This document shows positions 1 through 7,850 of a stretch of 64,000 nt of DNA, one piece after another. A program made the position numbers and the translations under genes. The first letter of the stretch is position 1. Every line of letters starts with the position of its first letter. Source of the DNA: Plantactinospora soyae (lineage in GTDB: Bacteria; Actinomycetota; Actinomycetes; Mycobacteriales; Micromonosporaceae); contig NZ_JADBEB010000001.1 in the NCBI RefSeq assembly GCF_014874095.1, forward strand, positions 8,494,001 to 8,558,000. Direction: 5' to 3'. The notes below the pieces were generated by a model. That model had not been told where the DNA came from. It did no database searches and saw only the letters and a list, made by a program, of their open reading frames with translations.

Positions 1-324
1 TTGCAGCAGGGCGGTCGAGACGAAGGTCTTGGTGATGCTGCCGACCCGGTGCCGCAGGTCCGGCCGCGTCGGCCGGGCATTCGACAGGTCGGCGATTCCG
101 GCGGCCCCGCCCCAGCCGCTTCGTCCGGCCCGGACGGCGGCGTAGGTGCCCGGCGCACCGGCCTCCGGGATCGCGTCGAGGGCCCGCTGTAACGCCGCCC
201 GGTCCAGCCCCGGGCCGTCGGCCCGGTCCGGCTGCGCCAGGGCCGGCGCGGGTACGACGGTGTTCAGCACCGCCAGCACCAGGCAGAGCGCCATGATCCG
301 AAGTGTCCTGAAAAAGATCAACAT
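1..324 (-). CDS. Secreted serine hydrolase (beta-lactamase / D-Ala-D-Ala carboxypeptidase family), partial
   Basis: The N-terminal 108 codons of a gene running off the left edge. The product begins with a signal peptide: a hydrophobic core followed by an APALA cleavage site around residue 30. Near the break is an SITK tetrad in the context VGSITKTF, the SxxK active-site serine motif of class C beta-lactamase-type serine hydrolases, which act outside the membrane on peptidoglycan peptides, beta-lactams or esters. The ATG at 324 gives a complete signal peptide but has no clear ribosome site. A second ATG at 294 has an AGGA about 11 bases upstream and is an equally possible start. The gene is divergent from the DUF2264 gene. 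The SxxK motif makes the family call firm; the substrate cannot be told from the fragment. Confidence 0.8.
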   Translation of the reverse strand, partial: MLIFFRTLRIMALCLVLAVLNTVVPAPALAQPDRADGPGLDRAALQRALDAIPEAGAPGTYAAVRAGRSGWGGAAGIADLSNARPTRPDLRHRVGSITKTFVSTALLQ

Positions 325-335
325 GTAGCTATTAT

Positions 336-347
336 CGATCGCGATCG
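336..347. promoter_or_regulatory. 12-bp palindrome in divergent promoter region
   Basis: CGATCGCGATCG is a perfect palindrome 11 bases upstream of the serine hydrolase start, between two divergent genes. It may be an operator, but GC-rich palindromes of this length can occur by chance. Confidence 0.3.
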
Positions 348-440
348 CAACCCGGCGCGGTACTCGTCCGGATGACGACGCGATCGGGCAGCCGGGGCGA
401 CCTCCGACATCGGCGCGGGTCGCCGACTTCTGCTGACGGA

Positions 441-477
441 TTGACGAAGTCCTCTGGTAATTCTACGCTGCTGCCGA
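441..477 (+). promoter_or_regulatory. Consensus promoter giving a leaderless mRNA
   Basis: TTGACG at 441-446, a 17-base spacer, and TACGCT at 464-469. The ATG at 477 lies 7 bases after the -10 box, so transcription should start at the start codon itself. There is no Shine-Dalgarno sequence, as expected for a leaderless transcript. This fixes the start of the DUF2264 gene. Confidence 0.7.
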
Positions 478-2516
478 TGAGCCACCGTCCGCCGTGGACC
501 TCCTCCCCCGCCCTGCCCCAGCCGGACCACCGGCTGTCGCCGTACACGGGGTGGGGCCGGGAGCACTGGGAGTCGGTGGTCGACCGGACCCTCGCCGCCG
601 TGCGGCCGTACGCCTCGCCCCGGCACGCGCTGATCGACCTGCCGGGGCCGCAGAGCAGTTCCGGTCGGCGCAGCGACGGGCTGGAGGGGTTCGCCCGGAC
701 CTTTCTCGCCGCCGGCTTCCGGCTCGCCCAGGGCGACGACGGTGGACTCGCGCAGTGGTACGCCGAGGGCCTCGCCGCCGGAGTCGACCCGGACTCGCCG
801 GAGCGCTGGCCCCGGGTCACCGAGACCAACCAGGCCAAGGTGGAGGCCGCGTCGATCGCGCTCGCCCTGCACGAGTCCCGGCACGTGCTCTGGGACGCCC
901 TCGACGACCGAGTACGGGAACTGCTGGTGGGATGGCTCGGCGAGGTCCTCGGCCAGCCGTACCCGGCCTGCAACTGGTTGTGGTTCCAGAACGTGGTGCA
1001 GGCGTTCCTGCGCTCGGTCGGCGGCCCCTGGTCGGCCGAGGAGATCGACCGGAACATCGCGGTGATGGAGGACTGGTACCTCGGCGACGGCTGGTACACC
1101 GACGGGTACGAGGGCCGGCACACCCCCCGCAACTTCGACTGGTACGCCGGCTGGGCGATGAACTTCTACCCGCTCTGGTACTGCCGGATGTCCGGCGGAC
1201 ACGCGGACGACGCACTCCGGACGCGGTACCAGGACCGGCTGCGGCTGTACCTGTCCACCGCCCAGCACCTGTACGCCCCCGACGGGGCGCCGCTGCACCA
1301 GGGCCGGTCACTGACCTACCGGTACGCGGCCCTCGCCCCGGTCTGGGCCGGCGCGGTGTTCGACGCCACCCCGCTGCCACCCGGCCGGACCCGACGCCTG
1401 GCCAGCGGTGTGCTGCGGCACTTCCACACCGAGGGACTCCAGCCGATCGGCTGGTACGGCGAGTTTCCGGCGATTCGGCAGCCGTACACCGGGCCCGGTT
1501 CGCCGTACTGGTCGAGCAAGGGTTTCGCCGGACTGGTGCTGCCGGCCGACCATCCGGTCTGGACCGAGCCGGAGCGCCCGCTGGAGATCGAGGAGCACGA
1601 CGTCTCGGTCAGCCTCCCCGTACCCGGCTGGCTGGTCTCCGGCACGAGGGCCGACGGGGTGGTCCGGATGGTCAACCACGGCACCGACCACGCCGACGAC
1701 GAGACCCTCGCCACGGACGAGCCGGACTACTCCCGGTACGCCTACGCCAGCCACGCCGGCCCGGAGTACGACGGCTCGCTGCTGGACAACCAGGTGACCC
1801 TGCTCGACCGGTACGGCGATCCCGCGCACCGGCGCCCGCTGCGGCCGTTGGGCGTACGCGGCCGGATCGGGATGTCCCGGCATCGGACGCACTGGCCGGT
1901 CGGCCCGGCGCCGGAACGCAGCTGGCCACCCCGGCAGCCGGCGTTCCGGACCGGCCCCTGGCTGTGGACCGGCTCGGTGCTGCGGGGCGCGGTGGAGATC
2001 CGGCTGGCCATCGTCGAACCTCCGAACGACGGCGCTCCGGACCACGGCGCCCCGGACCACGGCGCTCCGGACCACGGCGCCGTGGACGACAACGCTCCGG
2101 ACCACGGCGCTCCGGACCACGGCGCTCGGGGCCGCAGTGGGCCGTGGCGGTTGTGGGTCGGCGGTCACGCGCTCGCCGACGCCGAACCGCCGACCGCCCA
2201 GGTGCGCGGCGCCACCGCCACCGTCCGGCGCCCGGACGGGCTGACCGCCCTGGTGGTGGGGCTGCGCGGGCTACCCGTCGCCCGGGTGCTCGAAGGCTGC
2301 GGCGCGAACGCGTTCGGGGCGTACTCGGCCGTGCCGGTGGTCCAGAGCGACGGACCGGTACGGTTCGGCGAGCTCTACGCGGCGGCGGTGCTGCTCACCG
2401 GGGCGGCGGTGACCGAACTTCCCCTGGTCACGGCCGACTCCGGCGGCCCGGTCCAGGTGCGCTGGCCGGACGGGGAACTCGACGAGGTGCCCCTGGCCGA
2501 CCCGGTCAGCCCTTGA
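477..2516 (+). CDS. DUF2264 family protein, putative glycan-active enzyme
   Basis: 679 residues of a DUF2264 protein. The N-terminal 400 residues are rich in Trp and Tyr and look like an all-alpha barrel (for example CNWLWFQNVVQ and NFDWYAGWAMNFYPLWY), as in (alpha/alpha)6 glycan-active folds; the C-terminal part is beta-rich. No signal peptide is seen, so it is probably cytoplasmic. From memory, some DUF2264 proteins are linked to glucuronidase-type glycoside hydrolases; I cannot assign a substrate. Position next to a sugar importer and GH42 suggests it processes the imported oligosaccharide. A 15-bp repeat tract around 2036-2129 encodes six DHGAP-like units inserted in the C-terminal domain. 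The 3' end overlaps the convergent permease gene by 11 bases. The ATG at 477 is chosen because of the leaderless promoter; the reading frame is open further upstream to 372. Confidence 0.75.
   Translation: MSHRPPWTSSPALPQPDHRLSPYTGWGREHWESVVDRTLAAVRPYASPRHALIDLPGPQSSSGRRSDGLEGFARTFLAAGFRLAQGDDGGLAQWYAEGLAAGVDPDSPERWPRVTETNQAKVEAASIALALHESRHVLWDALDDRVRELLVGWLGEVLGQPYPACNWLWFQNVVQAFLRSVGGPWSAEEIDRNIAVMEDWYLGDGWYTDGYEGRHTPRNFDWYAGWAMNFYPLWYCRMSGGHADDALRTRYQDRLRLYLSTAQHLYAPDGAPLHQGRSLTYRYAALAPVWAGAVFDATPLPPGRTRRLASGVLRHFHTEGLQPIGWYGEFPAIRQPYTGPGSPYWSSKGFAGLVLPADHPVWTEPERPLEIEEHDVSVSLPVPGWLVSGTRADGVVRMVNHGTDHADDETLATDEPDYSRYAYASHAGPEYDGSLLDNQVTLLDRYGDPAHRRPLRPLGVRGRIGMSRHRTHWPVGPAPERSWPPRQPAFRTGPWLWTGSVLRGAVEIRLAIVEPPNDGAPDHGAPDHGAPDHGAVDDNAPDHGAPDHGARGRSGPWRLWVGGHALADAEPPTAQVRGATATVRRPDGLTALVVGLRGLPVARVLEGCGANAFGAYSAVPVVQSDGPVRFGELYAAAVLLTGAAVTELPLVTADSGGPVQVRWPDGELDEVPLADPVSP
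2036..2129 (+). repeat. 15-bp tandem repeat inside the DUF2264 gene
   Basis: About six copies of a unit close to GACCACGGCGCTCCG, encoding DHGAP with variants (DDNAP, DHGAR). The tract is in frame, so changes in copy number would only lengthen or shorten a surface loop. Confidence 0.7.
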
Positions 2517-3351
2517 TCCCGGTCGCCATGATCCCCCGCACGATGTAGCGCTGAGCGGCGAGGAAGACCAGCGCCAACGGAATCACCGAGATGACCGCAC
2601 TGGCGAACAGCGCCGGCAGGTTGATCGCCTGCGACGTGAGGTTGGTCGACATCGCCACCTGGACGGTCCAGAACGCCGGATCCTGTCCAATCACCAGCGG
2701 CCACAGGAACGAGTTCCAGTGCTCGATGAAGGAGAGCACCCCCAGCGCGGCGAGCAGGCCGGCCGAGTTGGGCAGCGCCAGCCGCAGGTACACGCCGAGG
2801 TGGCCGAGCCCGTCGATCCGGCCGGCGTCCTCGATCTCCTGCGGGAAGCGCAGGTAGAAACCCCGGAACAGCAGCACCGCGAGGGCGTTGAAGAGTCCCG
2901 GCACGATCAGCCCCCACAGGGTGTTCACCCCACCCATCGAGCCGACCACCACGAAGGTCGGCACGAAGGTCGCCGCGCCCGGCACCATCATGGTGGCGAC
3001 CACCAGCACGAACACCGGCCTGGCCGCGGCGACCCGGATCCGGGCGACCGCGTACCCGGTCATCGAGGCCAGCAGGGTGGAGACCGGGGCCGAGATGACC
3101 GCGACGAGCGCGGAGTTGAGCAGCGCCCGGCCCAGCGGCACCGTGCTGTTGTCGAACGCGTCGGTGAATCCGGTGAAACTGATCTTCTCCGGCCACCAGT
3201 GCCACTCCAGCGCGCCGAGTTCGGCCTGGGTCATCAGCGAGTTGCGCAGCAGCAGGTAGAACGGAAGCAGGAACGGCACCGCGAAGACGACCGCCGCCAG
3301 ATAGCTGCCGACCGGAAATCTCCGCCCACGCCGACTCGGTCGCTCGGTCAT
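2506..3351 (-). CDS. Sugar ABC transporter permease, MalG type
   Basis: 281-residue inner-membrane permease of the CUT1 carbohydrate importer class. Six hydrophobic segments can be seen, beginning with YLAAVVFAVPFLLPFYLLL. The cytoplasmic EAA loop is present (EIEDAGRIDG), which docks on the ATPase. No ATPase gene is present nearby; CUT1 importers of actinomycetes usually share the MsiK ATPase encoded elsewhere. The ATG at 3351 overlaps the stop of the upstream permease gene as ATGA, so the two are translationally coupled. The gene ends inside the convergent DUF2264 gene. Confidence 0.92.
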   Translation of the reverse strand: MTERPSRRGRRFPVGSYLAAVVFAVPFLLPFYLLLRNSLMTQAELGALEWHWWPEKISFTGFTDAFDNSTVPLGRALLNSALVAVISAPVSTLLASMTGYAVARIRVAAARPVFVLVVATMMVPGAATFVPTFVVVGSMGGVNTLWGLIVPGLFNALAVLLFRGFYLRFPQEIEDAGRIDGLGHLGVYLRLALPNSAGLLAALGVLSFIEHWNSFLWPLVIGQDPAFWTVQVAMSTNLTSQAINLPALFASAVISVIPLALVFLAAQRYIVRGIMATGIKG

Positions 3352-4331
3352 TCGCCATCCTTCCGGCCGAGTCCGACGAGACGTCCCTGCACCAGGGTCA
3401 CCACGACGATCAGCAGCGTCACCACGAAGGCACCGGCGGAACCGACCCCGTAGTCCTGCTGGACCAGCGAGACGTCGTAGAGGTAGACCAGTGGCGGTCG
3501 GCCGTCCGGGCCGGGTGCGCCGGCAAGCCCGGTACTGAGCAGGTTGTAGAACTCGTCGAAGGCCTGGAACGACGCGATCACCAGCAGCAGGGTCACCGCG
3601 ACCGAGGTGTTCCGGAGCAGCGGGAAGGTGATGTGCCGGAACAGCCGCCACTCGCCGGCCGCGCCGTCGACCCGGGCCGCCTCGTACAGCTCGCCGGGTA
3701 TCTCCTGCATCCCGGCCAGGAACAGGATCATGTAGAGACCGATCTGCAACCACAGCCGTACGGTGATCAGCACCACCCAGTACAGCGGCGGGTCCACGGT
3801 CGCGATCCAGGCCGTCGGTTCCTGCCCGAAGAGCGCGGCGAGCGAGTTCGCCGCGCTCGACGGCACCCCGCTGAACAGGCTCATCTTCCAGATCAGCGAG
3901 GCGACCACGTAGGAGACCGCGGCGGGCAGGAAGAACGTGGTCCGGAACAGGGCCCGTCCCCGGCGCAGCCGGTTGACCAGCACCGCCAGCCCCAACGCGA
4001 TCGCGAAGGTCAGCGGCACGATGACGAGCGTGAAGACCACGATCATCGACAACGAGGTGCGGAAGCGCGGGTCGTCGAGCAGCGCCCGGTAGTTGGCCAG
4101 GCCGGCCCAGTCGCCGAGTGCGATGGTGCCCCGGGCGTTGCTGAAGCTCAGCAGCAGGCCCCAGCCCATCGCGACGTACTTGAAGACGACCAGCCCGACG
4201 ACCAGCGGCGCGGTCAGCAGGATGAAGGCCCGCCAGGCCGGCCAGTCGACCCGGCGACGGCGCGGCGCGGCGGGCGCCGGTCCAGTGACGGGCCCGGCGC
4301 TGGTGCCCGGGCGTCCGGTACGCAGGGACAC
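3348..4331 (-). CDS. Sugar ABC transporter permease, MalF type
   Basis: 327-residue membrane permease that pairs with the MalG-type permease downstream. It has six or so transmembrane segments, starting with AFILLTAPLVVGLVVFKYV, and an EAA loop (ELYEAARVDGA). The GTG at 4331 is chosen: it lies 7 bases after the stop of the binding-protein gene and has a GAGG ribosome site; the frame is open further upstream but overlaps the binding-protein gene. Second gene of a three-gene importer operon with binding protein, MalF and MalG order. Confidence 0.92.
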   Translation of the reverse strand: MSLRTGRPGTSAGPVTGPAPAAPRRRRVDWPAWRAFILLTAPLVVGLVVFKYVAMGWGLLLSFSNARGTIALGDWAGLANYRALLDDPRFRTSLSMIVVFTLVIVPLTFAIALGLAVLVNRLRRGRALFRTTFFLPAAVSYVVASLIWKMSLFSGVPSSAANSLAALFGQEPTAWIATVDPPLYWVVLITVRLWLQIGLYMILFLAGMQEIPGELYEAARVDGAAGEWRLFRHITFPLLRNTSVAVTLLLVIASFQAFDEFYNLLSTGLAGAPGPDGRPPLVYLYDVSLVQQDYGVGSAGAFVVTLLIVVVTLVQGRLVGLGRKDGE

Positions 4332-4338
4332 CCGCGCC

Positions 4339-5616
4339 TCAGACCGTGGGCAGCTTGTCGAGGGCCTCCTGCGAGCGCTGCGCCGCCGCACCGAGCGTCG
4401 CCATCGGGTCGGCGTTCTTCTTGACGATGTCGGAGACCGCGTCGTCGTACGGCTTGCTGACCGTCGGCGCCCAGAGGGCGGTGGTCCGGGTGCCGTACTG
4501 GTTGAGCAGGTCGATGGCGGTCTTCGCCGGACCGGACCGCAGCGGCTCGGCCTGTGCGGCGAGACCCGCCCGGGGCGGCACGTGGAAGCCGTAGCTCAGC
4601 GCCCAGTCCTGCTGCACCTCGTTGTTCTGCAACCACAGCCACTGGATGTACTTCTTCGCCTCGGCCACGTGCTTGCTCTTGCCGTTGACCACCTGGGACC
4701 AGCCACCGAGGATGACCACCGGCTTGCCGCCCGGCCCGTGTGCCGGCCAGGGGATGAGGTCGAAGTCGTCGACGAGTTCCTTCTTGATCTGCGGCAGTGC
4801 CCACAGGCCACCCCAGGCGATCGCGGTGGCGCCGGTGATGAGCGCGCCCGGGTCGTACCACTCGGTGGCGTAGCCGAGCAGCATCGACTTGTCGGTGAAC
4901 ATCCGGCGCACCAGGGCGAACGCGTCGGCGATCTCCGGGGTGGCGTAGCTGACCCTGCGGCCCGTCAGCACGTTCTGCCCGACGGAGAACGGCAGCAGGT
5001 TGCGCATGCCGGCGAGACCGTCGTTTCCGACGAAGATGCCCTTGGTCTTGCCCCGGGTGAGTGCCTTGGCCGCGCTGACCAGCTCGGTGAGAGTCTTCGG
5101 CGGCTGCACCCCGGCGGCGGAGAGCAGGCTCTTCCGGTAGTACAACAGCATCACGTCGATGATCATCGGTACGCCGTACGCCTTGCCGCCGTGGGTCAGC
5201 GGGCTGAGCGCGTGCTCGTTGAGTTCGCCCTTCGCCGCACCGAGGATGTCGTCGAGGGCGGCGACCTGCTGCTGCGCCACCATGTCCGGGGTGACCTCGT
5301 TGATCTCGTAGATGTCGGGGCCTTCCGGGGTCAGCACCGACGACTGCCACTTCGTCTTGTAGTCCCCCGGCACCCAGGTCACCTTCACCGCGACGTCCGG
5401 GTTCTGCTTCGTGTAGTCGGCGGCGTACCGCATCGCCGCCTCGCGGGTGCCCTGCTCGCCGTACTCGTGGTACCAGTGGTTGAGGGTGACCTTGGCGCCG
5501 CCGGAGCCGGAGCCGGTCGGGTCGGTCTGGCAGCCGGAGATCGCGGCACCGCCGACGAAGAGCAGCGAGGTGCCGAGGAAGCGCCGGCGGGACAGGCCGG
5601 GCGTGGGACCGCTCAT
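4339..5616 (-). CDS. Sugar ABC transporter substrate-binding lipoprotein
   Basis: 425-residue extracellular solute-binding protein, family 1. The N-terminus has a twin-arginine motif (SRRRFLG), a hydrophobic stretch and a lipobox-like ISGC, so it is a Tat-exported lipoprotein tethered to the membrane outer face. The rest has the usual family features (for example DIYEINEVTPDMV and a Trp-rich C-terminal lobe). The ATG at 5616 is preceded by AAGGAAG. It is the first gene of the importer operon and is transcribed from the promoter at 5714-5742. The neighbouring GH42 gene suggests a beta-galactoside or galactan oligosaccharide as the ligand; this is inference from context. Confidence 0.92.
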   Translation of the reverse strand: MSGPTPGLSRRRFLGTSLLFVGGAAISGCQTDPTGSGSGGAKVTLNHWYHEYGEQGTREAAMRYAADYTKQNPDVAVKVTWVPGDYKTKWQSSVLTPEGPDIYEINEVTPDMVAQQQVAALDDILGAAKGELNEHALSPLTHGGKAYGVPMIIDVMLLYYRKSLLSAAGVQPPKTLTELVSAAKALTRGKTKGIFVGNDGLAGMRNLLPFSVGQNVLTGRRVSYATPEIADAFALVRRMFTDKSMLLGYATEWYDPGALITGATAIAWGGLWALPQIKKELVDDFDLIPWPAHGPGGKPVVILGGWSQVVNGKSKHVAEAKKYIQWLWLQNNEVQQDWALSYGFHVPPRAGLAAQAEPLRSGPAKTAIDLLNQYGTRTTALWAPTVSKPYDDAVSDIVKKNADPMATLGAAAQRSQEALDKLPTV

Positions 5617-5713
5617 GATGCGACTTCCTTCTCCTCGTGGTGGCGGGGACGCACCTGCCCACAGCCGGCGGGGATGCATCGGAGTACATGGATCAGGTCG
5701 TGAGGTGAGGCCG

Positions 5714-5751
5714 AGCCTAGGGTTCTGCCACTACTTCGTCAAGGACAAAGA
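5714..5751 (-). promoter_or_regulatory. Importer promoter with overlapping candidate ROK operator
   Basis: On the minus strand, TTGACG (5742-5737), a 17-base spacer and TAGGCT (5719-5714) make a near-consensus promoter for the importer operon. An imperfect inverted repeat at 5733-5751 (ACTTCGTC-AAG-GACAAAGA on the plus strand, 6 of 8 arm positions paired) covers the -35 box. Its arms resemble the GTCC/GGAC plus AAAG pattern I associate with actinobacterial ROK repressors. The ROK gene at 7848-9068 is the natural candidate to bind it. Confidence 0.6.
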
Positions 5752-5769
5752 ATAAGCCCCTGCGATCGG

Positions 5770-5799
5770 TTGACGCCCGCCTCGTCCACGTCGGACGAT
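5770..5799 (+). promoter_or_regulatory. Promoter of the GH42 gene, probably leaderless
   Basis: TTGACG at 5770-5775, an 18-base spacer and GACGAT at 5794-5799. The ATG at 5806 is 6 bases after the -10 box and has no ribosome site. Confidence 0.5.
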
Positions 5800-5805
5800 C
5801 TAGCG

Positions 5806-7800
5806 ATGGCGTTCGACATCCCGGCCCTGCGCGGCCTTGCCTTCGGCGGCGACTACAGCGCCGAACAGTGGCCGGAAGAGGTGTGGACCGACGACGTCCG
5901 GCTGATGAAGATCGCCGGGGTCAACCTGGCCACCGTCGGCGTCTTCTCCTGGGCCATGTTGGAGACCGCACCCGGCCGGTACGACTTCGACTGGCTCGAC
6001 CGGCTGCTCGACCTGCTCGCCCGGCACGGCATCGCCGCCGACCTGGCCACCGCCACCGCCGCGCCGCCGCCCTGGTTCAGCCACGCCCATTCGGAGTCAC
6101 TGCCGGTCGGCCCGGACGGCACCCGCCTCTGGTACGGCAGCCGCCAGTCCTTCTGCCCCAGCTCACCTGCGTACCGGGACGCGGCGGCGGCACTGGTCGA
6201 ACAGCTCGGCACCCGCTACGCCGGCCATCCCGCCCTCGCCATGTGGCACGTCAACAACGAGTACGGCTGCCACGTCGCCCGCTGCTGGTGCGACACCTCG
6301 GCCGAGGCGTTCCGCGGCTGGCTGCGCGACCGGTACGACAGCCTCGACGCACTCAACACCGCCTGGGGTACGGCCTTCTGGTCGCAGCGTTACACCGACT
6401 GGGAGCAGGTGCTGCCGCCCCGGCAGACGCCGAGCTTCGCCAACCCCACCCAGCAACTCGACTTCCACCGGTTCTCCTCCCGGGAACTGCTCGACTGCTA
6501 CCGGGCCGAACGTGACATCCTGCGCCGGCTCAGTCCCGGCGTACCGGTGACCACGAACTTCCTCGTCGACCGGTGGAGTGTGGACTTCTGGGCCTGGGCC
6601 GGCGAGGTCGATCTGGTCGCGATGGACCACTACCTGACGGCCGGACGCGTCGACCCGTACGCCGATCTCGCCCTCATCGCGGACCTGGCCCGGTCGCTGG
6701 CCGGCGGCCGGCCCTGGGCGCTGATGGAGCACGCCACCAGCGCGGTCAACTGGCAGCCCCGCAACCTCGCCAAGCCGCCCGGCCGGTTGCGCCGCGACTC
6801 GCTCGGGCACGTCGCCCGGGGCGCCGACTCGGTGCTCTACTTCCAGTGGCGGGCGTCCCGGTCCGGCGCCGAGAAGTGGCACTCCGGAATGGTGCCGCAC
6901 GCCGGCACCGACACCAAGGTGTGGCGGGAGGTGGTCGCGCTCGGCTCCGAACTGGACGGACTCGCGGAAGTCGTCGGCAGCGAGGTGATCGCCGAGGTCG
7001 CCGTCCTGCTCGACTGGTCGAGCATCTGGGCACAACGCCATCCCAGCCAGCCCAGCGTCGACGCCGACCCGATCGGTTGCATCGAACAGTGGCACGCGGC
7101 GCTCCGGGCCGCCACGGTCACCTGCGACTTCGCCCCGCCGGGCGGCGACCTCGGCCGGTACCGGCTGGTGCTGCTGCCGGCCCTGCACCTGGTGAGCGAG
7201 GCCGACGCGGCCAACCTGGTCGCGTACGTCGCCGAGGGCGGGACGGTGCTGGTCGGGCCGTACGCCGGGGTCGTCGACGAGCACGACCAGATCCGGCTCG
7301 GCGGGTACGGCGCCTGGCGGGAACTGCTCGGCGTCCGGGTCGAGGAGTTCTTTCCGCTCGACGTCGGGGCCACGGTCGCACTCAGTGACGGCGGCACGGG
7401 TCGAGTGTGGACGGAGCTGGCGACGGCGGACCAGGCCGAGGTGCTGGTGTCGTACGCCGACGGGCCGCTGGCCGGCGGTCCTGCGCTGACCCGACACCAG
7501 TACGGCCGGGGCACCGCCTACTACCTGGGCACCCACCTGGACGACCCGGCGCTGCGCGCCCTGCTGACCCGGCTGGCCGTCGACGCCGGGCTGACGCCGA
7601 TCCTGGCCACCCCGCCGCCCGGGGTCGAGGCGGTCCAGCGCCGCCATCCCGACGGGCGCCGCTACACCTTTCTGGCGAACGACACCGACGCCCCGGTCGA
7701 GGTACCGGTCGACGGCTCGATACTCACCGGCGCCGCCCGGGTCCCCGACGGCATCCAGATCCCGCCCCACGGCCTCGCCGTCCTCCGGGACAGGTGTTAG
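5806..7800 (+). CDS. Beta-galactosidase, GH42
   Basis: 664-residue glycoside hydrolase of family 42, which releases beta-linked galactose by a retaining mechanism. The N-terminal TIM barrel opens with the family signature GGDYSAEQWPEEVW. The acid/base glutamate is Glu152 in WHVNNEYGC and the nucleophile is Glu308 in LMEHATSAVNW. A beta-galactosidase trimerisation domain and a C-terminal beta domain follow. No signal peptide, so it acts in the cytoplasm on imported oligosaccharides, matching the divergent ABC importer. The ATG at 5806 is used because of the promoter spacing; a TTG at 5770 is in frame but lies within the -35 box. Length is normal for the family. Confidence 0.93.
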   Translation: MAFDIPALRGLAFGGDYSAEQWPEEVWTDDVRLMKIAGVNLATVGVFSWAMLETAPGRYDFDWLDRLLDLLARHGIAADLATATAAPPPWFSHAHSESLPVGPDGTRLWYGSRQSFCPSSPAYRDAAAALVEQLGTRYAGHPALAMWHVNNEYGCHVARCWCDTSAEAFRGWLRDRYDSLDALNTAWGTAFWSQRYTDWEQVLPPRQTPSFANPTQQLDFHRFSSRELLDCYRAERDILRRLSPGVPVTTNFLVDRWSVDFWAWAGEVDLVAMDHYLTAGRVDPYADLALIADLARSLAGGRPWALMEHATSAVNWQPRNLAKPPGRLRRDSLGHVARGADSVLYFQWRASRSGAEKWHSGMVPHAGTDTKVWREVVALGSELDGLAEVVGSEVIAEVAVLLDWSSIWAQRHPSQPSVDADPIGCIEQWHAALRAATVTCDFAPPGGDLGRYRLVLLPALHLVSEADAANLVAYVAEGGTVLVGPYAGVVDEHDQIRLGGYGAWRELLGVRVEEFFPLDVGATVALSDGGTGRVWTELATADQAEVLVSYADGPLAGGPALTRHQYGRGTAYYLGTHLDDPALRALLTRLAVDAGLTPILATPPPGVEAVQRRHPDGRRYTFLANDTDAPVEVPVDGSILTGAARVPDGIQIPPHGLAVLRDRC

Positions 7801-7850
7801 GAAGGGGCCCTTCATCTACAGAAAGCGATAAGAAGGGGCCCTTCCTTTCA
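7798..7850. repeat. Palindromic intergenic element, copy 1
   Basis: Two GAAGGGGCCCTTC palindromes separated by about 20 bases, filling the whole gap between two convergent genes. Two more copies are at 44370-44440 and 50434-50496. The outer arms can pair to form a large hairpin, and in this place it would serve as a two-way terminator. I recall similar elements as common in Micromonospora-type genomes. Confidence 0.75.

Noticed and set aside
318-1298. Minus-strand frame opposite the DUF2264 gene
   Set aside because: Shadow of the DUF2264 coding sequence, which has conserved Trp/Tyr-rich motifs and a consensus promoter.
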